From Novosphingobium sp. (GTDB lineage: Bacteria > Pseudomonadota > Alphaproteobacteria > Sphingomonadales > Sphingomonadaceae), in contig JACKKX010000001.1 in the NCBI GenBank assembly GCA_024236215.1, positions 981,501 through 1,045,500 on the forward strand: 64,000 bases of DNA, given 5' to 3'. The notes beneath the pieces are model-generated. The model searched no databases. It saw only the letters and a program-made list of their open reading frames with translations, and had not been told where the DNA came from. Position numbers and translations under genes: made by a program. Positions 8,853 to 16,732 of this stretch are shown one piece after another; within the stretch, counting starts at the first letter, position 1, and every line of letters starts with the position of its first letter.

Positions 8853-9568
8853 GCGCGCCTCCGATAGCGGAAGTACCACACTTCGTGCCCGTAGACGGTG
8901 CGCGCCTTGTGCTCATAGCGGGTTTCGGGCCATCCGCCCGGCCGCACCTGGAAATCGCCGGGCTTCTCGATCAGCCAGTCGAACTGGTGGCGATGTCGCC
9001 GCATCACCATCAGCGCGTGGCGGACGTAGACCGGGTGATCGGTGCCGAAGCGGAATTCACCCCCGGGGCGCAGCTTGGCGGCGAACAGGTCGACCGGGCC
9101 GTCGTTCATCATCCGCCGCTTGGCGTGGCGCGCCTTGGGCCAGGGATCGGGATGGAGCAGATAGAGGAACGATAGCGCGCCATCGGGAATACGCTGGAGA
9201 ACGTCGAGCGCATCGCCGTGATGGATGCGCACGTTGCCCAGCTGTGGATGGACCCCATGATCGCCGGACACGTGGACCAGCGCCTGCGCAACCCCATTTA
9301 CGAACGGTTCCGCGCCGACGAAGCCATGATCGGGCAACATGTCGGCCCTCGCCGCCATGTGCTCTCCCCCGCCAAAGCCGATTTCGAAATGGAGCGGGCA
9401 GGCGTGGCCGAAAAGCCGCTCGGCAGTGACCTCGCCCTCGGGCGGCACGGCGATCTGCGGCAGCAGGTCGTCAACCAGCGTCTGCTGCCCAGCACGCAGC
9501 GGCTTGCCCTTGGAGCGGCCATAGAGCCGGTTGAGCGTGGTCGGATCGCCGGATTTGTGGGCTGTCAT
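8849..9568 (-). CDS. trmB: tRNA (guanine-N7-)-methyltransferase
   Basis: 239 aa from ATG at 9568 (MTAHKSGDPTTLNRLYGR). It matches TrmB, the SAM-dependent enzyme that makes m7G46 in tRNA variable loops. Visible motifs are the SAM-binding FEIGFGGGEH, the acidic GAEPF strand end, LHPDPWPKARH around the active site and TRYEHKA near the C-terminus. The frame stays open upstream to 9973, but that extension is low-quality and overlaps the start of the divergent HTH gene. It is translationally coupled to the racemase gene downstream. Confidence 0.95.
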   Translation of the reverse strand: MTAHKSGDPTTLNRLYGRSKGKPLRAGQQTLVDDLLPQIAVPPEGEVTAERLFGHACPLHFEIGFGGGEHMAARADMLPDHGFVGAEPFVNGVAQALVHVSGDHGVHPQLGNVRIHHGDALDVLQRIPDGALSFLYLLHPDPWPKARHAKRRMMNDGPVDLFAAKLRPGGEFRFGTDHPVYVRHALMVMRRHRHQFDWLIEKPGDFQVRPGGWPETRYEHKARTVYGHEVWYFRYRRRA

Positions 9569-9689
9569 GGGCTGGCGTTTGGCAGCCGCCTCCGGGGTGG
9601 TCAAGCGCACCGGGTGCCGCACCGCCGGGCAGCCGTATCCCAAGAAATTTGGGATGGACGCCCCGGCATGGCTGTGGTGAGCAGCACCC

Positions 9690-10515
9690 ATGCCGGTCAC
9701 CGCCCCCGCATCCAGCCAGCTTGCCGCGCTTACTGACACGGAGTGCGAGATTCTGCGCCTGTTGACCGCCGGGCATACGGTCAAGACCATCGCCGTCCGC
9801 CTCGGCCGATCGGAAGCTTCGATCAACGAGCGCCTACGCGACGCCCGCCGCAAGACCGGGACCGGTAGCAGCCGCGAACTGGCGCGCATGCTCGCCGCCC
9901 AAAAAAAACTGGGACAAGAATATCGATCTATCGCCGAATTCCTCACCGCCCGACGATCCGGACCTGCCCTCACCAGCCGGGGGGGCCGGATCGAAAGGAA
10001 TCCTTCTCATACTGATAACCATGCCGCTCGCCGCTGTCGGGCTCTACATCGCTGCTTCGGGTGCAGAACTTCAACAGGCCTCCCCCGAAACCGCCCATGC
10101 CATTGCTCCACGGCAGTCGCCTCTGGCCGGTATCTGGTCACTCGACGTCACCCGCATTCCCGCCGAAGAACGCCCCCGGCGGGTGACCATCGCATTTCGC
10201 GTCGCATCCGATGGCAAATGGACCAGTGAGGTCGAGATCGTCGCCCCCGATGGTTCGAGCCGGCACGGAGAATCGACCGCGGCAACCGACGGCGTTCCGG
10301 CTCCGATCACAGGAAATCTGGGCTTCGCCGATACTGTTTCGTTGCGGCAGCCCGCACCAAACACGCTGGTGATGACTTTCGGAAAGAAGGGCGCGCCGGT
10401 TTCGACCCGGGTCTACACGGTTGAAAAGGACCGGAAAGCGATGAAGGAAACGATAATCTGGGCCGGCGAGAGTATCCCGAAGCTGGAGACCACCTTTTTC
10501 AGCCGGATCGGCTGA
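9690..10515 (+). pseudogene. LuxR-type HTH protein with C-terminal membrane/periplasmic domain, split by a frameshift at an A8 run
   Basis: Positions 9690-9900 encode a LuxR/GerE-type helix-turn-helix (LTDTECEILRLLTAGHTVK, then SEASINERLRDARRKTG). After eight adenines at 9901-9908 this frame loses protein character but stays open to 10229. One frame over, the sequence continues KNWDKN, a Pro/Ser-rich linker, one membrane segment (GILLILITMPLAAVGLYIA) and a periplasmic-looking domain ending at 10515. Removing one A joins the two into a single protein of about 274 aa. The sphingomonad HTH-linker-membrane layout, as I remember it, is one gene. So this is a real mutation, a slippage-dependent gene or a sequencing error. 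The last 165 codons can start independently at ATG 10021. Confidence 0.65.
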
Positions 10516-10532
10516 CGCGGGGGTCGAACGAA

Positions 10533-10560
10533 AACGGCCCGCCTCAAGGGGCGGGCCGTT
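10533..10560. terminator. bidirectional hairpin terminator between the HTH gene and ctrA
   Basis: A perfect 11-bp stem (AACGGCCCGCC, loop of 6, GGCGGGCCGTT) lies between the convergent ends of the HTH/membrane gene (10515) and ctrA (10586). Because arms start with AA and end with TT it can act in both directions, though the U-tract is short. Confidence 0.75.
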
Positions 10561-10585
10561 GCCGTGACGAATTGATCGGATCGGA

Positions 10586-11281
10586 TCAGGCGGCGACCGC
10601 CTCTTCGCCCGGATCGCGCAGCACATAGCCGCGGCCCCAGACGGTCTCGATATAGTTGTCACCCCCGCAGGCGTGCGCCAGCTTCTTGCGCAGTTTGCAA
10701 ATGAACACGTCGATGATCTTGAGCTCGGGCTCGTCCATCCCGCCGTAGAGGTGGTTGAGGAACATTTCCTTGGTCAGCGTCGTGCCCTTGCGCAGCGAAA
10801 GCAGTTCAAGCATCGCGTATTCCTTGCCGGTCAGGTGAACCCGCGCGCCATCGACCTCGACGGTCTTGGCATCGAGGTTGACCGCCAGCTTGCCGGTGCG
10901 GATGATCGACTGTGAATGGCCCTTGGAGCGGCGCACCACGGCATGGATGCGGGCGACCAGTTCCTCGCGGTGGAACGGCTTGGTGACATAGTCATCCGCG
11001 CCGAAGCCGAAGCTGCGAACCTTTGAATCCATCTCGGAAATGCCTGAGAGGATCAGTACCGGGGTCTGCACCTTGGCGACGCGCAGCTTCTTGAGCACAT
11101 CGTACCCGTGCATGTCAGGCAAGTTCAGGTCGAGGAGTATGATATCGTAATCATACAGTTTTCCCAGATCCAGGCCTTCTTCGCCAAGATCGGTCGAATA
11201 GACATTGAAGCCCTCGGAAGTGAGCATCAATTCGATAGCCCGGGCCGTGCTCGGCTCGTCCTCGATCAACAACACGCGCAT
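10586..11281 (-). CDS. ctrA: cell-cycle response regulator CtrA
   Basis: 231 aa, OmpR/PhoB-type. The receiver domain has the acidic pocket IEDE and the phospho-acceptor D51 in LLDLNLPD; the C-terminal winged helix includes KEYAMLELL and [11 protein letters not shown]. It matches alphaproteobacterial CtrA, which controls cell division, motility and (in several genera) gene-transfer-agent expression. A terminator closes the gene. Upstream, between 11282 and 11438, are a perfect 8-bp inverted repeat and a TTAA-N7-TAAA box that could serve autoregulation. In Caulobacter CtrA is controlled by CckA-ChpT phosphorelay, DivK and proteolysis; divK is in this window at 18.9 kb. Confidence 0.95.
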   Translation of the reverse strand: MRVLLIEDEPSTARAIELMLTSEGFNVYSTDLGEEGLDLGKLYDYDIILLDLNLPDMHGYDVLKKLRVAKVQTPVLILSGISEMDSKVRSFGFGADDYVTKPFHREELVARIHAVVRRSKGHSQSIIRTGKLAVNLDAKTVEVDGARVHLTGKEYAMLELLSLRKGTTLTKEMFLNHLYGGMDEPELKIIDVFICKLRKKLAHACGGDNYIETVWGRGYVLRDPGEEAVAA

Positions 11282-11314
11282 GGGTAGTCCCCCTTTGCCC
11301 CGTTTCGCAGGTGC

Positions 11315-11334
11315 TAACCCTTTGCCAAGGGTTA
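11315..11334. promoter_or_regulatory. perfect inverted repeat upstream of ctrA
   Basis: TAACCCTT, 4-nt spacer, AAGGGTTA: a perfect 8-bp dyad starting 34 nt upstream of the ctrA start codon. Position and symmetry suit a dimeric repressor or activator site in the ctrA promoter; it could also form a short hairpin in the leader. It differs from the usual TTAA-N7-TTAA CtrA box. Confidence 0.4.
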
Positions 11335-11373
11335 TTGCCCGCCATTAACCATATGAGCAATGAAGTGAAAAGG

Positions 11374-11388
11374 TTAATTTCTCGTAAA
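11374..11388 (-). promoter_or_regulatory. candidate CtrA box upstream of ctrA
   Basis: TTAA-N7-TAAA on the plus strand (TTTA-N7-TTAA on the gene strand), about 93-107 nt upstream of ctrA. The consensus CtrA site is TTAA-N7-TTAA, so one half is perfect and the other has two of four bases displaced. A half site TTAACCAT lies nearby at 11345-11352. AT-rich boxes stand out in this high-GC DNA, but two weak matches do not prove a site. Confidence 0.35.
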
Positions 11389-11438
11389 CGCCCAGAAACG
11401 CGCGAGTCGCGAAGGGCGTCAGGCAGGCATGCCGCGCG

Positions 11439-12914
11439 TCAGCGCCTGGGCTTGAGCGCCAGCGGGACCAGCGGATGGATGTTCCAGGGATTGACCGCGA
11501 AGCCCGTAACGCCGCCGGAAACCAGCGACCAGCGGATCGGCACCCCCAGCGGGAGGTAGTTGTTGGCGATCGTCAATTGCGCCTCGGCCTGGGCATAGAG
11601 GTCGGCGCGCTTGGCAGGATCGCTTTCCTGCTGGGCTTTTGTCGCCAGTTGATCGGCCGTGGGGCTGCACAGGCCGCGCGCGTTGCCGCAGGAAAGCTGG
11701 TTGAGAAACCAGTCAGCCCGGGCGTAGCGCGCAACGGTATCGACCAGACGCAGGTCGGTATCGGCGCCGCTGCCAACTCGCCGGGCCTTGAGCCCGACTG
11801 CCTCAAGGTCGGCGGCCAGCCGCTTGAACAGCACGTCCGCACCCGGACCGGAAGGGAGCGCGATCCTGATCGGCGCGATCTCCTTCCCACCGGATTTCCA
11901 CTCATCGACCCGCTTCGAAGCCTGAGCGCGGCGATCATCGAGACTGCGTCCGGGCCAGCGCTCGCCCACGCTTCCATCGTCGCCGGCCAGCCTGGGATTG
12001 ACCACCCGGGTGGTCGAACTCCAGCCACCGATGTTGAGTGCCGTGGCAAGCGCGTCGCGATCGATCGCCATGGCCAGCGCCTCGCGGTTTTCCGGCTTGC
12101 CCAGAAAGCCGTCGCCGCGAACAACCATCAGTCCGAACAGCCCCGAAACCGGATCGAGTCGGATCGCTCCGCGCGGAACTCCGCTCGCATCGAGCCGGGG
12201 GAAATCCTCTACCCGCCCACCCAGGACCATATCGGCCTCGCCGGCGTTGAACGCTTCGACAGCCTTGCCCCCTGGTATGGCCGCCAACCGCAGTCGCCGC
12301 ACCCGCTCGCCCCAATCCTCTTCGGCCGGCAGACCGCGGTCCTCCGGTGCGATCAGCCGCAGCAGTGCTCCGTTCTTGCTGCTCACCAGCCGCATCGGCC
12401 CCGCGCCGCGCCCCCGATTGAGCAAGCCAAGCTCTGGCTGAGCAAGCAGTTGCAGCAGGTCGGGCGATTGGCGATCAAGCCGGATCTCGATCACCCGCCC
12501 TGCCATCGTGCGCACCTCGCCGATGACGGCCAGATCGAGCCCCAAGGGAGTGCCGCGCACGGCCGCTATTGCCCTCAGCAACGCAGCGCGGGCGCTTTCG
12601 CCGGTTATCTCGCTTCCGTCCGGCCAAGTCCCGTCGCGCAGGCGGAAAATGTAGCTCAGACCGTCATCGGTAACGATCCAGCGATCGGCCAGCGCCGGGG
12701 TCACCCGGCCCTGCTCGTCAAAACCGACCAATCCTTCGCTTATGGCCGAACGCAGCAATTGTGCCGATGCGGGCAGGCGCGGCCCGGTAGCCATCAGACC
12801 ACCGGGATCGCCGATCACCGCGACCTCGACCGGTCTTGCGCTATCGTCGCCGCAGCCCTGCAGCGCCCCGAGAAGGGCGGCGGAAGCGATCAAGCTGGGG
12901 CGGAAGGATGGCAT
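11439..12914 (-). CDS. lipoprotein peptide/nickel-type ABC transporter solute-binding protein (SBP_bac_5)
   Basis: 491 aa. The N-terminus has a lipoprotein signal with the lipobox cysteine at residue 21 (GALQGCGDD), so it should be lipidated and held at the membrane facing the periplasm. The body matches family-5 extracellular binding proteins: SEGLVGFDEQGRVTPALADRW near the start and FRLRDGTWPDGSEI later. These proteins bind oligopeptides or metal chelates. No permease or ATPase gene is adjacent, so the partner transporter is elsewhere or it acts otherwise. A CGNARGLC pair near residue 410 could form a disulfide. It lies upstream of ctrA on the same strand, with a 157-bp gap. Confidence 0.85.
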   Translation of the reverse strand: MPSFRPSLIASAALLGALQGCGDDSARPVEVAVIGDPGGLMATGPRLPASAQLLRSAISEGLVGFDEQGRVTPALADRWIVTDDGLSYIFRLRDGTWPDGSEITGESARAALLRAIAAVRGTPLGLDLAVIGEVRTMAGRVIEIRLDRQSPDLLQLLAQPELGLLNRGRGAGPMRLVSSKNGALLRLIAPEDRGLPAEEDWGERVRRLRLAAIPGGKAVEAFNAGEADMVLGGRVEDFPRLDASGVPRGAIRLDPVSGLFGLMVVRGDGFLGKPENREALAMAIDRDALATALNIGGWSSTTRVVNPRLAGDDGSVGERWPGRSLDDRRAQASKRVDEWKSGGKEIAPIRIALPSGPGADVLFKRLAADLEAVGLKARRVGSGADTDLRLVDTVARYARADWFLNQLSCGNARGLCSPTADQLATKAQQESDPAKRADLYAQAEAQLTIANNYLPLGVPIRWSLVSGGVTGFAVNPWNIHPLVPLALKPRR

Positions 12915-12976
12915 GGGCCATTCCTCCTAGAGGATTTTGCGGATCGGCGACAGGTGCCTTGCGGGAATTCCCGCGT

Positions 12977-13351
12977 TCAGATTTTGCGCACTTGCCCGCT
13001 GGCCGCTTCGGCAACCGAGGCACTGTAGTAGGCCGGGCGATGGACCAGCAGGTCGGTCGGCGATGGAGGCGCGGCCGCACGCGTCAGTCGCGGATCGATC
13101 TCGTTGCGAAAGGCGATGCCGAAACGATTGTCCTGTACCCAGGCAACCGTCCCTTCGACCCAACCGAGATTGCGCAGCGCGATCCACACCACCTGTCCGC
13201 GCGTCGGCTGGATCGTTCCTTCGGCCATCAGGCCACCGGTCGAAAGATTGCGCACACGCACACGGTGCTCGCCGACCATGCCGTCGACGCGCAGATCGGC
13301 CATGACGAACAGGCTGTCGCGCGCGATATGCCGATGCTCGTTGTCGTCCAT
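12977..13351 (-). CDS. PilZ domain protein
   Basis: 124 aa from ATG 13351 (MDDNEHRH). It carries the two c-di-GMP-binding signatures: R7-x3-R11 in HRHIARDS and the (D/N)xSxxG-type NLSTGGL in the following strand, so it probably binds c-di-GMP and relays it to motility, polysaccharide or cell-cycle targets. The frame can begin at ATG 13396, but the extra 15 residues are Cys-rich and precede the usual PilZ start. AGGAG lies 13 nt upstream, longer than ideal. After the stop there is a self-complementary GCGGGAATTCCCGC (12961-12974) that may form a weak hairpin. Confidence 0.85.
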   Translation of the reverse strand: MDDNEHRHIARDSLFVMADLRVDGMVGEHRVRVRNLSTGGLMAEGTIQPTRGQVVWIALRNLGWVEGTVAWVQDNRFGIAFRNEIDPRLTRAAAPPSPTDLLVHRPAYYSASVAEAASGQVRKI

Positions 13352-13476
13352 TTCAGCCCACACACTCCTGCACAGGCAGCCGATGCGGCCTGTCAAACTG
13401 CAGGGTAGTTAGGTCCCGCAGATTGGCTGGAATCTAAACCCGAGTGGCAAAAAAGCGGTTAACGCGGCCATGTGGT

Positions 13477-13935
13477 TCAATCGTCGCGAGAAATCTTCTC
13501 GCGGCGCTCGTGCGCTTCCTGGGCCTCGACCGTCATGGTTGCGATCGGACGGGCGGAAAGCCGCCCCAGACCGATCGGCTCGCCGGTTACCTCGCAATAG
13601 CCGTATTCGCCTTCTTCGATCCGGCGCAGCGCCGAATCGATCTTGGCGATCAGTTTGCGCTGGCGGTCGCGGGTGCGCAGTTCGATCCCCCAATCGGTCT
13701 CGCTCGAAGCACGATCGTTGAGATCGGGTTCGCGGATCGGTCCGTCCTGAAGTTGCTGGAGTGTGTCCTTCGCCGCGGAAAGGATCAGCTTTTTCCATTC
13801 CTGAAGCAGTCGGCGGTAATAATCCAGCTGCGCCTCGCACATGTAGGCTTCGCCATCCGTGGGGGCATAGTCGCCCGCGATCGCCCGCTTGGCCTTGGCA
13901 AGAACGTCAATCTCATCACCGGCAACAGTCGCCAT
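13477..13935 (-). CDS. dksA: RNA polymerase-binding transcription factor DksA
   Basis: 152 aa from ATG 13935 (MATVAGDEID). The central coiled-coil segment (YYRRLLQEWKK then IDSALRRIEEGEYGYC) and the C-terminal RLSARPIATMTVEAQE match DksA, which enters the secondary channel of RNA polymerase and adjusts stringent-response promoters with ppGpp. Only one cysteine (GYCEVTGEPIG) of the classical four-cysteine zinc finger is present; the others are replaced, as in cysteine-poor alphaproteobacterial DksA. The frame extends seven codons further upstream (MVWRGEF), less likely. It precedes the PilZ gene on the same strand, separated by 125 bp. Confidence 0.93.
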   Translation of the reverse strand: MATVAGDEIDVLAKAKRAIAGDYAPTDGEAYMCEAQLDYYRRLLQEWKKLILSAAKDTLQQLQDGPIREPDLNDRASSETDWGIELRTRDRQRKLIAKIDSALRRIEEGEYGYCEVTGEPIGLGRLSARPIATMTVEAQEAHERREKISRDD

Positions 13936-14260
13936 AAACTCTCCACGCCAGACCATCCGGGTAGCTGGATCCTGCGGCCGCGGATGTTCCCGCTGACCTC
14001 CCGGGGCCGGTTACGAGCGCGCATATAGGGGCCGCCCGATAGCGGCACAAGCGCGAATACGGATTGCGCCACTGCGGGCAAGATTAGGCAAGAATAGGCC
14101 GCCGTAAGGGTGCGATTCATCAAGCTGAAACAGCCGTATCCGAAAGCTAGACGGGCAAGCGCGGCATTTTTTGCCGATCGCGTTAACCTTTTGTTGACCA
14201 TGATCGGGAAGGTTCGGTCCATCGGCAGACCAGGGGGTCTGTGCAGAGGGGGTACACGAG
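13936..14260. other. 325-bp divergent intergenic region between dksA and the Sel1 gene
   Basis: No convincing coding sequence. It must contain the promoters of dksA (minus) and the Sel1-repeat gene (plus). The clearest element is the TTAA-N7-TTGA box at 14183-14197. The run GAGGGGG about 10 nt before 14261 is the ribosome-binding site of the plus-strand gene. Confidence 0.5.
14183..14197 (+). promoter_or_regulatory. candidate CtrA box upstream of the Sel1-repeat gene
   Basis: TTAACCTTTTGTTGA fits TTAA-N7-TTAA with a single mismatch and starts with the preferred TTAACC. It lies 64-78 nt upstream of the ATG at 14261, a position where CtrA commonly binds near the -35 region. TTGACC overlapping its right half could itself be a -35 element. 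Confidence 0.45.
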
Positions 14261-14614
14261 ATGAGCACTGCCTGGATTCTCGACGGCAAGTCCAACAATC
14301 CCTTCGCCGGCGCGATCAGCCCGGCGGACGAAAGTGCGGAAGACATGCTGGTGGCCAGCTGCCTTGCCGCAGCGGCCCAGGGCGATATCAGCGCCTATTA
14401 CGATCTGGGCGTCGCCTATTCGACCGGCAGCCACGGCGTTGGCTGCGATCTGATCGAGGCGCACAAGTGGTTCAACCTGGCCGCGGTCAACGGTCATGCC
14501 GAAGCCGCGATGTGCCGGGCCGACATTTCCGAGGAAATGACCGCGCGCGAAATCGCCGAAGCCCAGCGCCGCGCCCGTGAGTGGATTGCCGCCAGCCGCC
14601 GCAAGGCCGCCTGA
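14261..14614 (+). CDS. Sel1-like repeat protein
   Basis: 117 aa. Two Sel1-type helical repeats are visible: AAQGDISAYYDLGVAYSTG and HKWFNLAAVNGHAEAAMCRAD, which usually mediate protein-protein contact. The C-terminus is basic (ASRRKAA). There is no signal peptide or membrane segment, so it is probably a cytoplasmic adaptor. GAGGGGG precedes the ATG at good distance. A near-consensus CtrA box upstream suggests cell-cycle-linked expression, which is inference. It converges on the epimerase gene, whose end is 3 nt away. Confidence 0.8.
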   Translation: MSTAWILDGKSNNPFAGAISPADESAEDMLVASCLAAAAQGDISAYYDLGVAYSTGSHGVGCDLIEAHKWFNLAAVNGHAEAAMCRADISEEMTAREIAEAQRRAREWIAASRRKAA

Positions 14615-14617
14615 TCG

Positions 14618-15598
14618 TCAGGCTGGAAACGTCTCAACGGTCTCCATCCCGGCTTCGCGGGTAATTACCGGACGATAGCCCAGTTCGCGCTCTGCCTTGG
14701 CGGTGCTCAGGGTCACCTCTACCCCGACCGTGCCGTATTCCTGTCCACCGATCGGCGGATGGAACCGCCCCCTGCTGAGCCGAGCCAGCAAATCGCCGAC
14801 CCGCGCCAGTGCAGCAACGACGCTGCGTGGCACCGTCTTTTCCGGGGGCGCGATCCCCGCGTGCTCAAGCAATTGCGAAACAAAGCCGCGAAATTCCACC
14901 GGCGCTCCATCGGTAATGAAATAGGCCTCGCCCCCGCGTCCCTTTTCCAGCGCCAGCACGATCCCTTCGACAACATTGTCGATATGCGCGGTCGAAGTGA
15001 GATAGCGTCCGCCTCCGATCCACACGAGCTTGCCACTGCGCGCAGCCGCCGCCAGCTGCGGCAAGGCGGTGGTGTCGTCCCTCCCCCAGACAAAGCGAGG
15101 CCGCACCGCCACCACCGGGCATTGCGGTGAATTGAGGTCGATAGCCGCTCGCTCGGCCGCAGCCTTGCTGGCGGAATAGCTTCCGGCATGGCGCGTGGGG
15201 ATTGGTGCGGTTTCATCTGCCATCACCAACGGCTGTCCATCGAGCAGGACGGCTTCGGTGCTGACATGAACCGCGCGACCGATTCCGGCGGTGCGGGCAG
15301 CGGTGAAAACGTTACGGGTCCCGGCAAGGTTGGTGTGGTGCTGGCTCGCCTCGAACGCGCCATGGCCGGTATCGGCAGCCGCATGGACCAGCCTGTCACA
15401 CCCGGCCATACCCTTGGCCAGGCTTTCCGGATTGAGGATGTCGCCCCCGACCGTATGGGCTCCAAGGGACTCGAGCTTCGCGGCCGACGCGGGGCTGCGG
15501 GCCAGGGCAACCACCCGGTGTCCGTCGCGCACCAATCGCCGGATCAGGTTGCGCCCGATATAGCCGCTGCCGCCGGTAACGAAGACTGTATTGGCCAT
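14618..15598 (-). CDS. NAD(P)-dependent epimerase/dehydratase (extended SDR)
   Basis: 326 aa. An N-terminal Rossmann fold with TGGSGYIGRNL and the extended-SDR active-site YSASK (Tyr and Lys) mark it as an extended short-chain dehydrogenase. The overall shape resembles the sugar-nucleotide epimerase/3-beta-hydroxysteroid dehydrogenase-like branch. Substrate cannot be read. It is the last gene of a minus-strand run (HAD, RidA, glycerophosphodiesterase, acyltransferase-like protein, this gene) with gaps of a few bases, so an operon is likely; only 12 nt separate it from the gene upstream. Confidence 0.85.
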   Translation of the reverse strand: MANTVFVTGGSGYIGRNLIRRLVRDGHRVVALARSPASAAKLESLGAHTVGGDILNPESLAKGMAGCDRLVHAAADTGHGAFEASQHHTNLAGTRNVFTAARTAGIGRAVHVSTEAVLLDGQPLVMADETAPIPTRHAGSYSASKAAAERAAIDLNSPQCPVVAVRPRFVWGRDDTTALPQLAAAARSGKLVWIGGGRYLTSTAHIDNVVEGIVLALEKGRGGEAYFITDGAPVEFRGFVSQLLEHAGIAPPEKTVPRSVVAALARVGDLLARLSRGRFHPPIGGQEYGTVGVEVTLSTAKAERELGYRPVITREAGMETVETFPA

Positions 15599-15610
15599 AT
15601 CTGTCCTCCC

Positions 15611-16732
15611 TCATCCCTTTCTGAACGGCGTGCGCTGGTCGAGCCACAGCCGATCATTGCTCACTCCAGCGCGCTCGCGCTCAAGAAAGTCCGCTACTGC
15701 AGCGCGAAAGCCCGGATGGGCGATCCAGTGCGCCGACCAGGTTTCGACCGGCTCATAGCCACGCGCCAGCTTGTGCGGGCCTTGCGCCCCGGCCTCGACC
15801 CGTGACAGGCCGAGTTCGATCGCCGCCTCGATTGCCTGATAATAGCACAGCTCGAAGTGGAGGAAGGGTCGGTCTTCCACCGCGCCCCAGTAACGCCCGT
15901 ATAGCGCATCGGGGCCGATGAAGTTGAGCGCCCCGGCGATCGGACGCCCCTCGTCGTGGGCCAGCATCAGCAGGATGCGGCCCGCCATGCGCTCCCCCAG
16001 GAGGGAAAAGGCCTCGCGGGTCAGGTATGGTCGCCCCCACTTTCGCGCGCCCGTATCCTGATAGAACCCCCAGAATGCATCCCAATGGTGTTCGCGGATC
16101 GCGGGGCCGTTCAGCACCTCGATTGCCAGTCCCTGCCGGGCCGCCTCGCGCTCTTTGCGGATCGCCTTGCGCTTGCGCGACGATAGCGCCGCGAGGAAAT
16201 CATCGAAGCAGCGGTAGCCGCGGTTGAACCAGTGGAACTGGATGTCGCTGCGCAGCAACCACCCGGCCCGCTCGAAATGCGGCAATTGCTCCGGCTCGAT
16301 GAAGGTGGCGTGAGCCGAGGACAGGCCGTTGTCCTCACACAGCTGTTCGGCCGCGCGCAGCATGGGCTGGGCCAGCGCTACATCGGCGAGCAGCAACCGG
16401 GGGCCGGTGGCGGGCGTGAAGGGCACCGCGATCTGCAGCTTGGGGTAGTATGATCCGCCCGCGCGGTGCCATGCATCGGCCCAGGCGTGGTCGAACACAT
16501 ATTCGCCCTGGCTATGCGCCTTGAGCCAGGCTGGAAGCGCGGCAGCGAGGTGTCCGGCGCTGTCCTCGATCACCAGCGGAGCCGGGGTCCAGCCGGTGCC
16601 GGGTCCTACACTGCCCGAATCCTCCAGCGCGGTAAGGAAAGCGTGGGAAAGGAACGGATTGCCCCCGGTCAGCGCATCCCATTCGCCCGCCGCAAGCTCA
16701 CCGACCGTGCGGGCGACGCGGGCCTCGATCAC
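15611..16732 (-). CDS. FemAB-like/GNAT-fold N-acyltransferase
   Basis: 373 aa, matching the peptidoglycan-biosynthesis/recognition FemAB-like family (PF04339). Family-type segments are WADAWHRAGGSYYPKLQIAVPFTPATG in two pieces, SSRKRKAIRKERE and the C-terminal GAQGPHKLARGYEP. Members have two GNAT-like domains; enzymes of the wider group add amino acids to peptidoglycan or other acceptors, but this subfamily's reaction is unknown. Its start overlaps the stop of the phosphodiesterase gene by 4 nt (ATGA), so the two are coupled. Confidence 0.85.
   Translation of the reverse strand: MIEARVARTVGELAAGEWDALTGGNPFLSHAFLTALEDSGSVGPGTGWTPAPLVIEDSAGHLAAALPAWLKAHSQGEYVFDHAWADAWHRAGGSYYPKLQIAVPFTPATGPRLLLADVALAQPMLRAAEQLCEDNGLSSAHATFIEPEQLPHFERAGWLLRSDIQFHWFNRGYRCFDDFLAALSSRKRKAIRKEREAARQGLAIEVLNGPAIREHHWDAFWGFYQDTGARKWGRPYLTREAFSLLGERMAGRILLMLAHDEGRPIAGALNFIGPDALYGRYWGAVEDRPFLHFELCYYQAIEAAIELGLSRVEAGAQGPHKLARGYEPVETWSAHWIAHPGFRAAVADFLERERAGVSNDRLWLDQRTPFRKG

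Noticed and set aside
9901-9908. Programmed -1 ribosomal frameshift at the A8 run
   Set aside because: The downstream frame needs +1 (or -2) shifting; an AAAAAAA heptamer promotes -1. Transcriptional slippage or a sequencing error fits better.
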